A DNA stretch of 64,000 bases, from contig NZ_CCXR01000001.1 of assembly GCF_000821085.1 (NCBI RefSeq), forward strand, positions 2,377,001-2,441,000, written 5' to 3'. The stretch is from Bacillus sp. B-jedd. GTDB taxonomy: Bacteria; Bacillota; Bacilli; Bacillales; Cytobacillaceae. The notes below the pieces were generated by a model. The model was not told the origin of the DNA, did no database searches, and was given only the letters and a program-made list of their open reading frames with translations. The position numbers and the translations under genes were made by a program. Below, one piece after another: positions 32,947-40,984 of the stretch (positions within the stretch are counted from its first letter, which is position 1; every line of letters starts with the position of its first letter).

Positions 32947-34248
32947 TTATTTTACTTCTGAAAGTTGGAGCATTTCTTCCATATCCTCTTTTGCGTTTCC
33001 AATCAATTTTAGATTAAAGGCATTTTGAAGTACCTCCAGGACGCCTTCCGAAATGAATTCAGGCGGTTTTGGCCCGATCCGGATATCTTTTATGCCAAGG
33101 CTAAAGAGTCCAAGAAGAATAGCAACGGCTTTTTGTTCAAACCATGAAAGGACAATGCTTACAGGAAGTTCATTTATTTCACATTCAAATGCATCAGCGA
33201 GTGCCTTCGCTATTTTAACAGTTGAACCAGAATTATTGCATTGCCCCAAATCAATATACCGCGGAATAGCTGTCCCTGGAACGACACCATAATCAACATC
33301 ATTAAAACGGAATTTTCCGCATGATGTTGTCAGGATGACTGTTTCGGGAGGAAGAGATGTCGCGAGCTCACGGTAATATTCTCCGCCTTTGCCAGGGGCG
33401 TCACAGCCTGCGATGACAAAGAAGCGTTTGATTTTGCCAGCCTTGACCGCTTCAATTACCTCTGGTGCCAAGCCAAGTACTGTCTCATGGTGGAAGCCGG
33501 TCAAAAGGGTTTCCTCAGATTCAATATTTGCCTCTGGCAACTCAAGCGCCCGATTGATTAATGGTGTAAAATCATCATTCATTATCTTTTCGACATTTTC
33601 CAGGCCGGCTACTTCATAGGTGAACATACGGTCCGCATAGCTTCCCTTAATTGGCATCACACAATTTGTCGTCGCTAGTATGGCGCCAGGAAAACTTTCA
33701 AAAAGACGCCTTTGGTCGTACCATGCCTTTCCAATATTTCCTTTTAGGTGTGAGTATTTCTTGAGGGCAGGATATCCGTGGGCGGGTAGCATTTCAGAAT
33801 GCGTGTAAATATTGATCCCTTTTCCTTCCGTTTGCCGGAGAAGTTCTTCAAGGGCAAATAAGTTATGGCCTGTCACAACGATAGCACGGCCTTCAATTTT
33901 GTTTTGGCTAACCCGGATTGGTTCTGGGATTCCAAGCAGCTTCGTATGGGCTTCATCAAGCATCTCCATAACCCGTACGGCTGACTGGCCGACTTTCATT
34001 GCCATTTCGATATGTTCCTGGACATTGAAATTTGAATTGGTCAAGGTCATGTAAAGCGCTTCATGAGTAACCTTATCTACAAACGAGTCCGTATAGCCAA
34101 GTTGATTGGCATGAGTCCTATAAGCCGCAATCCCTTTCAATGCGAATAAAATGGTGTCCTGCAGGCTCGCTATATTTTCATCTTTCCCGCAAACACCTAT
34201 GACTTTACATCCGCCTGATGGAGTTTGCTCGCATTGATAACAAAACAT
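32947..34248 (-). CDS. hcp: Hybrid-cluster protein (hydroxylamine / NO reductase), short class III type
   Basis: A 433-residue Hcp. The N-terminal FeS ligands are in MFCYQCEQTPSGGCKVIGVCG (Cys 3, 6, 14, 20). The C-terminal half keeps hybrid-cluster blocks: AGCDAPGKGG, TTSCGKFRFN, LGQCNNSGS and LSWFEQKAVAILLGL. At about 430 residues it is some 100 shorter than class I/II Hcp and fits class III, which lacks part of the helical bundle. Hcp proteins reduce NO or hydroxylamine and help protein S-nitrosation. The ATG at 34248 gives the expected start MFCYQC. It has a perfect Fnr box 65 bp upstream. Confidence 0.93.
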   Translation of the reverse strand: MFCYQCEQTPSGGCKVIGVCGKDENIASLQDTILFALKGIAAYRTHANQLGYTDSFVDKVTHEALYMTLTNSNFNVQEHIEMAMKVGQSAVRVMEMLDEAHTKLLGIPEPIRVSQNKIEGRAIVVTGHNLFALEELLRQTEGKGINIYTHSEMLPAHGYPALKKYSHLKGNIGKAWYDQRRLFESFPGAILATTNCVMPIKGSYADRMFTYEVAGLENVEKIMNDDFTPLINRALELPEANIESEETLLTGFHHETVLGLAPEVIEAVKAGKIKRFFVIAGCDAPGKGGEYYRELATSLPPETVILTTSCGKFRFNDVDYGVVPGTAIPRYIDLGQCNNSGSTVKIAKALADAFECEINELPVSIVLSWFEQKAVAILLGLFSLGIKDIRIGPKPPEFISEGVLEVLQNAFNLKLIGNAKEDMEEMLQLSEVK

Positions 34249-34312
34249 TTTTATTCCCCGCTTTCTATCGTACTTACAAAACAAAGAATAATATAAATTT
34301 CGATCTCAAGAA

Positions 34313-34328
34313 TGTGATGTTTCTCACA
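34313..34328 (-). promoter_or_regulatory. Perfect Crp/Fnr box at hcp promoter
   Basis: TGTGA-TGTTTC-TCACA matches the Crp/Fnr consensus exactly. With a -10 at TATTAT (34293-34288, minus strand), the box centre sits about 40 bp upstream of the start, a class II activator position. No good -35 is visible, as expected for an activated promoter. Confidence 0.8.
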
Positions 34329-34433
34329 AATACTCAATTGTCAAAATTCGTTCATACTCTCAGCAGCTTTTCACTCTTCTATTCGCTTTGTCATAAGATG
34401 TGATAGAAAATAATAAAAAGAGAGGGAATGGAA

Positions 34434-34922
34434 ATGCCTGAGGAAGAAAAGAAGAAAAGCAATAATAAGGAAAAGTCCAGAACTTTACAGCCTGAACATT
34501 TTGACATTGTCGCCCGTTCTGTGAATGATTTTTTTCATTATCCTCCCGTTAGGGGTTTTCTCCAGACAATTGATGAATTTTTTAACCAGCCTTTTCCGCG
34601 AACAGCTTTCCACATTGATTTAAAGGAAACAGTCGATGAGTATATCATCACAGCTGAACTACCGGGGGTTGAAAAGGAGCAAATTCAAATTGGCATTTTC
34701 AGTAACAGAGCTGTCATTTCGATTGAAAACCGGGAAGAGCTGGCTGAAACAGACGAAGCGGCTGGGAATTTCCGAAGAAGGCTCACCAAAAAGCTTGATT
34801 CCAGATCCATTTCTTTCCCTAAACCAATCATTGAACATAAAGCCAAAGCAAGCTGCAGGGATGGATTACTAACAATCAGGCTGCCAAAAGACAAAGGGAA
34901 ACAGCTGAAAATTGATTCTTGA
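34434..34922 (+). CDS. Small heat shock protein, Hsp20/alpha-crystallin family
   Basis: A 162-residue sHsp, an ATP-independent chaperone. The alpha-crystallin domain spans about residues 60-150: HIDLKETVDEYIITAELPGVEKEQI opens it and CRDGLLTIRLPKDKG is the conserved end strand. A charged N-terminal arm (EEEKKKSNNKEK) precedes it. There is no clear IXI motif at the C terminus, only KQLKIDS. ATG 34434 is 6 bases after GAGAGGG. Convergent with the permease-peptidase gene. Confidence 0.9.
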   Translation: MPEEEKKKSNNKEKSRTLQPEHFDIVARSVNDFFHYPPVRGFLQTIDEFFNQPFPRTAFHIDLKETVDEYIITAELPGVEKEQIQIGIFSNRAVISIENREELAETDEAAGNFRRRLTKKLDSRSISFPKPIIEHKAKASCRDGLLTIRLPKDKGKQLKIDS

Positions 34923-34930
34923 TACAGATA

Positions 34931-34964
34931 GAAGGTGCGGGATTTCCCCCGCACCTTCTTGTTT
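34931..34964. terminator. Bidirectional terminator, hsp20 / permease-peptidase
   Basis: GAAGGTGCGGG and CCCGCACCTTC form a perfect 11-bp stem with loop ATTTCC, followed by TTGTTTTC. Confidence 0.88.
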
Positions 34965-37370
34965 TCATTCCTCCGCATCCGTATCGAGCCAATCGTTAAA
35001 GTAAGCCCGAGGTACTTGGAAATAGTCCATTGTATATTTAAGGAATCCAGCGGTGTTTACTTCCCTGTATTTAAAGTGATTGTAGTAACTGGCTAAATAA
35101 TTCATCGCCGCTGTTTTTTCATCTGCTGCCCCTTTGACCCGGTAGTTATCGTGTACAAGCCTGTATAGGTTCAATGCAGGCTGGCCATAGACGAACCCGG
35201 TATGCTTTACTTTGTCCACAGGCGTATTGGAGTATTGCCGATTGATCTTTTCCTCCTCTATGCTTTTCATTCTATTATTGGATAACTCCTGGGCCAAGCC
35301 AAGCGGTTCATCTTCCTTAATATAAAAGTACATATTTGTCGCAAACTCTGTAAATCCTTCGTCTATCCATGGCTCATGAAAGGAATCATTCGCGACGACC
35401 CCATAGAAATACTGATGGGCGATTTCATGGACAATCGCAATTTTGAAAAAGCTATCAAAATCATGATATGGATTTACTGTCACCGCGCCTGGATATTCCA
35501 TGTTCTGCCCCAAATCCAGAATTAGATCCAGCTGCTTATGCGGATACTCGCCAATTTTCTCCTGATAAAAGGACAGTGCACTTTTAGCCAAGCCGAGCGC
35601 TACCTTTGGATCCCGGTTATGGTCATTTTTCGAAAACAGTCTAATGTCCACACCCTTGGACTTTTCATGATAGACGTCCATGTCTTTAACAAGCGCAATA
35701 AAAAAGTCCCTAACTTTCTCGGCTTCCGCCCGGCCTTCCTTTTTTGGCTTTTCCGGGTCTTGATCTGAAGTCGAGATAAACGAATATCCCTCCGGCAGGG
35801 CATACTTAATTTTATAATCAGAAAAACCTGTATGGAATGTTTCCAACCCGTTTGTGAATTCTTCTTTATTCCATTTCCCTTTCTGGAAAGTTGCCAGCAT
35901 CGGATACCATTGGGCCAAGTAATAGTTATCACCTACCCTTGAAAGCCTGCTGCCTTCCTCGGGAAGTTCCATTATATAAGAGAAGCTGGCCATTACTTTA
36001 TTTCCCATTTTCATTTTCTTTGGAAGTTTTAACGTTAATGTATCATTCTCCAGTGTGAAAGAAACCTTCTTCCCGTCCACTTTTATACTTTTTATCTCCA
36101 CTTGCGAGTGGCCTTTAACAGTTTCATACGGATGGCCTTCACGGAAGGAATTTGGTATGAAATAAAAAACGAGTTCTTCCCAGTTTTTTTCTGATAAGTT
36201 TTTGACAGCTACATTTGCATCAACAGAAAAGGTTCCTGTTTCGTCCATCTTTAAGCCAATATCATAGCTTGCCTGGCTATAGTTTTTGACACCTACATCA
36301 TTATTTCTCGTTGCATATACGAATGTCCCCGAAAAAAAGAGGAGCAGGATTAATATGATTAGCGCGAGCTTCTCCCCACGAAGAGGCCAAAACCTCTTTG
36401 TTCCGCCGAATTCTTTTCGTTTAGGCTGCAAAACCGGCTCAAATCCTGTTTTAATCCACGGCATCCGCTGGTAATTAGACTGGAAGCGATTTTTAAGCCC
36501 ATTAGCGAGCAGGCTGAACGATAAAGTAGTAATGAGCAGTACAGTCAGTGGAACAGTCAGGACATGATATGTACCATAAATATTACCCCTGGCCTGGCCA
36601 ACAAGGCCTGCCAGCTCGTTAGTCATTGAAAAATAAAGCAAGGGGTCAAATGTCATCTTTGTCCCGCCGACAAAAATGTTGACTAGTGCCAGCTGCCCCA
36701 TAATTGTAATGACATAAACAATCTCCAAAATGAACATAACCGTGAGCGACTCTTTCATCTGTGGGAAAATATGCTGCCAAATGATCCTATTCCTGCTGGC
36801 GCCCAATGTTCTTGCCGCCTCTACAAAGACAGACTTATTTATTTCCTCTGTTTTTTTCCTGATTGAGGAAACAATGCTTGGGGTGCTGATTGCCGCAGTG
36901 ATGACAATAAAGTAAACAATCAGCTTAAAAGTGCTGATAACTGGATTAAAATTTATTGGCATAAGGAAAAAATACAAAATAATGAATAGAGGGACATAGC
37001 TCCATGCTTTTTCAAACGCCTCAACCCATCCGGGTACCCTTTTCAGCATGCCTGCGTAGAGGCCGATCAGTGTCCCTAAAGCCATTTTCAAAACAGTAAC
37101 GGCGATTGAAATAAAAATAGTATATTTTAAACCATGAAGGATATAGGTAAGCAAATCATACCCCCAACGGTTGGTTCCCAGTGGATATTCCTTCATTTTA
37201 AATGGTTCTACAGGCGGGGCGACAATCGTACCGCCCGTATATTTTGCCTCGAGCTGTTCGGTAAGGTTATGCGGGGCAAGGATGCTGCCAAACAATGCAA
37301 TAAAAATGAGGATTGCGACCATAAAAACCCCGAGGTACAATGCATAATTAATTTTCATCAATTTATTCAT
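34965..37370 (-). CDS. Fusion of DppC-type ABC permease and M1-like metallopeptidase
   Basis: 801 residues in one uninterrupted frame. Residues 1-310 are a BPD-type (DppC/OppC-like) permease with six helices; the ATPase-docking EAA loop is VEAARTLGASRNRIIWQHIFP near 200. A seventh helix (about 332-352) leads to a C-terminal ~450-residue domain. It has HEIAHQYFYG near 645 and DEGFTEF 18 residues later (HEXXH-18-E gluzincin site), and NMEYPGAV near 615, like the M1 GxMEN region. Topology places the peptidase outside the cell. Its start overlaps the upstream permease by 8 bp. No ATPase or binding-protein gene is nearby. Family calls are firm; the joint function (peptide cleavage coupled to uptake) is inference. 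Confidence 0.88.
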   Translation of the reverse strand: MNKLMKINYALYLGVFMVAILIFIALFGSILAPHNLTEQLEAKYTGGTIVAPPVEPFKMKEYPLGTNRWGYDLLTYILHGLKYTIFISIAVTVLKMALGTLIGLYAGMLKRVPGWVEAFEKAWSYVPLFIILYFFLMPINFNPVISTFKLIVYFIVITAAISTPSIVSSIRKKTEEINKSVFVEAARTLGASRNRIIWQHIFPQMKESLTVMFILEIVYVITIMGQLALVNIFVGGTKMTFDPLLYFSMTNELAGLVGQARGNIYGTYHVLTVPLTVLLITTLSFSLLANGLKNRFQSNYQRMPWIKTGFEPVLQPKRKEFGGTKRFWPLRGEKLALIILILLLFFSGTFVYATRNNDVGVKNYSQASYDIGLKMDETGTFSVDANVAVKNLSEKNWEELVFYFIPNSFREGHPYETVKGHSQVEIKSIKVDGKKVSFTLENDTLTLKLPKKMKMGNKVMASFSYIMELPEEGSRLSRVGDNYYLAQWYPMLATFQKGKWNKEEFTNGLETFHTGFSDYKIKYALPEGYSFISTSDQDPEKPKKEGRAEAEKVRDFFIALVKDMDVYHEKSKGVDIRLFSKNDHNRDPKVALGLAKSALSFYQEKIGEYPHKQLDLILDLGQNMEYPGAVTVNPYHDFDSFFKIAIVHEIAHQYFYGVVANDSFHEPWIDEGFTEFATNMYFYIKEDEPLGLAQELSNNRMKSIEEEKINRQYSNTPVDKVKHTGFVYGQPALNLYRLVHDNYRVKGAADEKTAAMNYLASYYNHFKYREVNTAGFLKYTMDYFQVPRAYFNDWLDTDAEE

Positions 37371-38226
37371 AAATGAATCCCCGCTTGAACAAATAGATTG
37401 CCACCCTTACTACGGCATACGTTATGAAAGAAATCAACAGCATGGAAAAAAGCCCAATAGCTACCGGCTGCATTGAGCCATTTTGAAAAATGAATTTCGT
37501 AATTCCCGGAACGTTCATCAAATATTCAATAATAAATAAATTGCCAATCGCCAAGGAAATGACCTTTGTCAATTCGGCATTGATAAACGGTTCAATGTTC
37601 TTAAAAATATGCTGGAAGTTTATATAATTCGGTGCGAGCCCTTTTGCCACAGCCGTCCTCACAAAATCTTCCCCGCTTGCTTGGTAATACTTGACCGCGA
37701 CAATCTTAAAAAGATATAAAGTAGGCGCAATGGCAGTAAGAATCATCGGAAACCAAATATTCAACGCTCCAGAATCGGGAATTAAAGACACTACCCTGAT
37801 CCCTGTTGCCTTATAGAACTTTATGGCAAGAATCAGAGATATAATGATTAAAATAAAATCCGGTATAGACGCAAGTAAATTTAAAAAAGCATTAAAAACT
37901 TTCGTCAGCCTGAATCGGCTGATAAAAATCCCAAAAATGAGACTGAAAAATACACCAATTCCTACCCCGGTAAGAATTATATACAGGCTGGTCAGAAAAT
38001 TGTCCCCTATATCTTCGGAAATGAGCCGGGTTTTTCCGGCTAATTCATATGTACCCAGACCGCCTTCCTGCAGGCTGCTGAAAAAAGATCCAAAAAGCGT
38101 GGGAATATTCCCAACCTCCCATTTTATCCCTTGGGTTTCCGGATTGACCATGACAATAGCTGGCAGTGCAGCTAAAAATAATATAAGTACTATGATAATA
38201 AGCGCCTGCTGAAAAAAACGAACCAT
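37363..38226 (-). CDS. DppB/OppB-type ABC transporter permease
   Basis: A 287-residue membrane protein with six helices (first at residues 5-28) and a large extracytoplasmic loop after helix 1. The EAA loop is FVRTAVAKGLAPNYINFQHIFKN near 195. It is the likely heterodimer partner of the permease half of the next gene, whose start it overlaps by 8 bp. GGGGGT precedes the ATG. No ATPase or substrate-binding protein occurs in the window, so both must come from elsewhere or be absent. Confidence 0.87.
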   Translation of the reverse strand: MVRFFQQALIIIVLILFLAALPAIVMVNPETQGIKWEVGNIPTLFGSFFSSLQEGGLGTYELAGKTRLISEDIGDNFLTSLYIILTGVGIGVFFSLIFGIFISRFRLTKVFNAFLNLLASIPDFILIIISLILAIKFYKATGIRVVSLIPDSGALNIWFPMILTAIAPTLYLFKIVAVKYYQASGEDFVRTAVAKGLAPNYINFQHIFKNIEPFINAELTKVISLAIGNLFIIEYLMNVPGITKFIFQNGSMQPVAIGLFSMLLISFITYAVVRVAIYLFKRGFIYE

Positions 38227-38382
38227 TATTTCTACCCCCTAGAATAAGACGCATATTCGCTTTTTATGTTACAAATATTAAACAATTTAAATAATTGGCA
38301 CTTTTCAACGTAACACATTTGAAATAAAAATAAAAGAACCTGTTTACATTGAAATAAAAATTCCTATCCCAGTGGGTAGGAA

Positions 38383-38670
38383 TTGGTTGATTTCCGCTCT
38401 CGGCATTTCGCTTTCCACGGGGCGAAGCATCTACTTGAACCAACTTCATGAGACACATCTATGAATTGGCTTCGTGCTGCTTTGCGACGAGCTGAAGGTT
38501 CGCTTCCCCGAATAATCTGTAGCGCAGGAGCACTCTTTATGGTGCCTCCTCGGCGCCTGTGGGGTAACCCCTTGCCGCTCACAACCGGCTTCTTCGAATG
38601 GGCTTTGCACGAAGGAAACGCGATAGCGTTTTCGAGGAGTCTACATGCCTGAGCTCCAATCAACCAGCTT
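38383..38670. repeat. Dispersed intergenic repeat, copy C (~288 bp)
   Basis: The most diverged copy. It shares TTGATTTCCGCT, GACGAGCTGAAGGTTCGCTT, CCCGAATAATCTGTAGCGCA and GCCTCCTCGGCG with the others, but the right third is replaced by unrelated sequence and no clear terminal inverted repeat remains. It lies between the permease operon and yppG. Confidence 0.75.
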
Positions 38671-38712
38671 ATTCACATAAAATAGTGTCATTATTAAGTT
38701 CAATCTATATAG

Positions 38713-38742
38713 CAAAAAAAAGAAACAGCATCCGCTGTTTCC
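38713..38742 (-). terminator. yppG terminator
   Basis: On the minus strand GAAACAGC-GGAT-GCTGTTTC is followed by TTTTTTTTGC. It starts 6 bp after the yppG stop. Confidence 0.85.
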
Positions 38743-38747
38743 ATCGA

Positions 38748-39251
38748 TTACGCTTTAAATACTCCGCCTAATCCTTTCAGGAGTGCGGAGGCCTGGCTCA
38801 TTGCATTGATCGCCTGCCCTGCTGTGTTGACCATTTTGTTAATATCAATCGATCCGTCCTGTGACTTAAAAGAATTAAGAACCGAATTCATCCCGCTTTT
38901 CTGTTTTGGCTGGAGTATATTTTTCGGATAGGGGTTCATCGGCATATACGGCATGCCTTGAGATTGCCATTGTTGATGGCCAAATTGCGGATTTCCCTGT
39001 TGTTCAAGCGGATTTTTAAATAGAAAATGCCCCTCCTGCTCTCCCGTCCCAAAGTAGGGCGTCTGCCAGGGCACTGACCCCTGGGTTTGGGCGGGATGCT
39101 GTATTGGCTGGCCGCCCCACGCTTGCTGGTGCATGGGTGGAATGGGCGCCTGCAGCATGTGGGAGGGATAAGGATTAAAAACACCCTGTTCGATTAGCGG
39201 ATTCGGCTGCCCTGGATAATAGTGATTTCTTTCGTATGGAACCATTTTCAT
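38748..39251 (-). CDS. yppG: Spore coat-associated YppG-like protein
   Basis: A 167-residue low-complexity protein, rich in Pro, Gln, His and Met (PYERNHYYPGQPNPL, PPMHQQAWGGQPIQH, HQQWQSQGMPYMPMNPYP). It ends with a short ordered segment (FKSQDGSIDINKMVNTAGQAINAM). This layout fits the YppG family of spore coat-associated proteins; it is longer than the ~125-residue B. subtilis protein. Start ATG 39251 has GAGGAAAGGG upstream. It precedes yppF in divergent orientation. Confidence 0.8.
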   Translation of the reverse strand: MKMVPYERNHYYPGQPNPLIEQGVFNPYPSHMLQAPIPPMHQQAWGGQPIQHPAQTQGSVPWQTPYFGTGEQEGHFLFKNPLEQQGNPQFGHQQWQSQGMPYMPMNPYPKNILQPKQKSGMNSVLNSFKSQDGSIDINKMVNTAGQAINAMSQASALLKGLGGVFKA

Positions 39252-39434
39252 CCATTCCCTTTCCTCAACATTCGCTCTTTTTATTGTATGTAGCGGAAAA
39301 GTAGGCGTGAATAATTTCAATGAGCCACATTGTCGAATCAATGAAAGGTTTGTCGGAAGTTTCAATTTTTAAAAACCTTTTATTTCCTGCAGTGCATGTT
39401 ACGATAAAAGAAACATGGAAAGGAGCGCAAATCA

Positions 39435-39635
39435 ATGGATATGATCATGTTAAAGGAGCTTTTTTTTCAAAACAGGAGACAACGCCCCGAATGTGCAAAT
39501 GAGCTAAGAGATTATGCCCGAAATCTTTATATCCAAAATGACATTACTGCCGCTGAATTCCGAAGCCTCATCAGGGAACTGGAAGCAGAAGGTGCGACTG
39601 TTCCTGAAATACTTGAAAAAGAGATGTTCACTTAA
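39435..39635 (+). CDS. yppF: YppF-like small protein
   Basis: A 66-residue helical protein: MLKELFFQNRRQRPECANELRDYARNLYIQNDITAAEFRSLIRELEAEGA. It matches the short YppF family by length and by locus between yppG and yppE. Function unknown. AAAGGAG lies 10 bases before the ATG. It is convergent with yppE across a small hairpin. Confidence 0.75.
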   Translation: MDMIMLKELFFQNRRQRPECANELRDYARNLYIQNDITAAEFRSLIRELEAEGATVPEILEKEMFT

Positions 39636-39642
39636 TTAATAG

Positions 39643-39660
39643 CCCGCCTAAAAGGGCGGG
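39643..39660. terminator. Weak bidirectional hairpin, yppF / yppE
   Basis: GCCCGCC and GGGCGGG pair across a TAAAA loop. T tracts are poor on both sides, so termination efficiency is uncertain. Confidence 0.45.
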
Positions 39661-39674
39661 TATCCACAAAGCGG

Positions 39675-40025
39675 TCAACTAACCTTTTCCAATATCTTCT
39701 GTAAGGTATACTCGACTGTCCTGCTTGAATTCATGAATGTATAACGGCTGGTTTTAATATAAAAGGCTTGGATTGCCAGCCGCTCAAGATGCTCATTAAC
39801 CATCTCGATTTGTTTTGTGGTAATCCCTTCCTGGCTTAGGATTGCACTATGTTCCATGGCAATCTCTTTCCACTTATTATTTATTGCAGTTACTTCATCG
39901 GCGAATGGTTTAACCTCCATATAAAAATCCCCATCCGTCCCCTTCTTCCTTGCATTTTCAAAAATAGAAACACACTGCCTGTTATAATCCAATAATTTTA
40001 GTGTTAAAGTCCGTAAATCTTCCAT
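39675..40025 (-). CDS. yppE: YppE-like protein (DUF1798)
   Basis: A 116-residue soluble all-helical protein (MEDLRTLTLKLLDYNRQCVSIFENAR). It fits the DUF1798/YppE family, whose structure is a four-helix bundle. Function unknown. It lies between yppF and yppD in the usual order. Repeat copy D begins 27 bp upstream of its start codon, so its promoter may lie in or beyond that repeat. Confidence 0.8.
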   Translation of the reverse strand: MEDLRTLTLKLLDYNRQCVSIFENARKKGTDGDFYMEVKPFADEVTAINNKWKEIAMEHSAILSQEGITTKQIEMVNEHLERLAIQAFYIKTSRYTFMNSSRTVEYTLQKILEKVS

Positions 40026-40051
40026 AGTGTTTTGCCCCCATATAAAATTAA

Positions 40052-40234
40052 GGCTCTGTTTTCATTAATTGTTGATTTCCACTTCGGAGACATGCTTTCC
40101 GCGGGGCGGACCGTGGAGCCTCCTCGGCGTCATAGACGCCTGTGGGGTCTCCACGTGCCGCTTCATCCCGCCGGAGTCAGTCCCCTTCGTTCCAATCAAC
40201 GCTATTGAAATCAACAATCACCTTTAACAAAGCC
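40052..40234. repeat. Dispersed intergenic repeat, copy D (183 bp, shortest form)
   Basis: It begins GGCTCTGTT and ends AACAAAGCC, a clear terminal inverted repeat. It contains TTGATTTCCACTTCGGAGAC and GGAGCCTCCTCGGCGTC but lacks the ~110-bp middle block (AAGCATCCACC to GCAGGAGCATTC) present in copies A-C. It appears to be the minimal unit. Confidence 0.85.
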
Positions 40235-40291
40235 ATAATAAAAATAGCCATGAGATCCATGGCCCGTTTTATATATTCAGTTTATCTCTTC

Positions 40292-40555
40292 TCAATAGCC
40301 AAATTCAACTTTAGGGATAGTACAGGCTGGCTGCCTTTTTTCATTTGTATCAGTTATGGATGTTTCCCCAGCCATTTCCTCGGCCTTTAATATTCTGGCA
40401 TCCATCTTCTCCAATTTTTTCAAATGATGATCGACTAATTGGCTGGATAAACCGGAACAAGCATCATCAATCGCTGCCTCCAGCCTTTCAAGCTGCAACT
40501 GTATTCCCGAAAGCTTGGACAGCAACAATTCCTTTTGCTCATTTACATTCACCAT
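40292..40555 (-). CDS. Small helical protein, possible YppD
   Basis: An 87-residue protein with a predicted coiled coil (ELLLSKLSGIQLQLERLEAAID and HHLKKLEKMDARILKAEE) and a disordered tail ending KVEFGY. It has the length and locus of B. subtilis YppD (between yppE and sspM), but I cannot confirm the sequence relation. A GCCATGGATCTCATGGC hairpin with TATTTTT follows. Function unknown. Confidence 0.6.
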   Translation of the reverse strand: MVNVNEQKELLLSKLSGIQLQLERLEAAIDDACSGLSSQLVDHHLKKLEKMDARILKAEEMAGETSITDTNEKRQPACTIPKVEFGY

Positions 40556-40783
40556 TATCCATTCCCCTTTCAGTTTGTAGTGTAGAATGCTTTTTTTCCG
40601 TGCTTTTATTTACCTATTTCTTGATGTACAGTCTGTATCCTTCCCGGTTGACAAAACTAGAACTAAACAGCCAAAGAAAGTGGGCAATTGACTCTTTTTG
40701 CAGAGTTTATCTTTATATTACGACAAAGTTATTTGTAGAAAGTGTTTACGATGGGAAGACTTATTAATGGAGGTGTTTATGGA

Positions 40784-40888
40784 ATGAAGAGAAAGGGTAA
40801 TGAGAAAAAAAATCAGCCAGCTAAAGACCCAAGAAAAACCGGTTTTGGGGATAAAAAACTCATCGGTGAGAACAGGCCGGCTGAGTAA
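40784..40888 (+). CDS. sspM: Small acid-soluble spore protein M
   Basis: A 34-residue highly charged protein, MKRKGNEKKNQPAKDPRK, ending KKLIGENRPAE. Size, composition, and an ending like the GPNRP of B. subtilis SspM, plus the locus next to yppC and recU, identify it. AGGTG lies 8 bases before ATG 40784. An ATG 5 bases upstream is followed at once by a stop and is ignored. Forespore (sigma-G) expression is expected. A strong terminator follows. Confidence 0.8.
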   Translation: MKRKGNEKKNQPAKDPRKTGFGDKKLIGENRPAE

Positions 40889-40955
40889 CGGCCTATTCAT
40901 CTAGTGTATGGCAGTTTTCCGATTGCTCGGATGGATAGAGCATAATTTGTATTGC

Positions 40956-40984
40956 AAAAAAGCAAGGAATTCCTTGCTTTTTTA
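40956..40984. terminator. Bidirectional terminator, sspM / yppC
   Basis: The perfect palindrome AAAAAAGCAAGGAATTCCTTGCTTTTTT serves both strands. The yppC stop codon lies in its right edge. Confidence 0.9.

Noticed and set aside
38364..38663. 99-codon minus-strand frame in repeat copy C
   Set aside because: Repeat-derived, unlike any protein, with no ribosome binding site.
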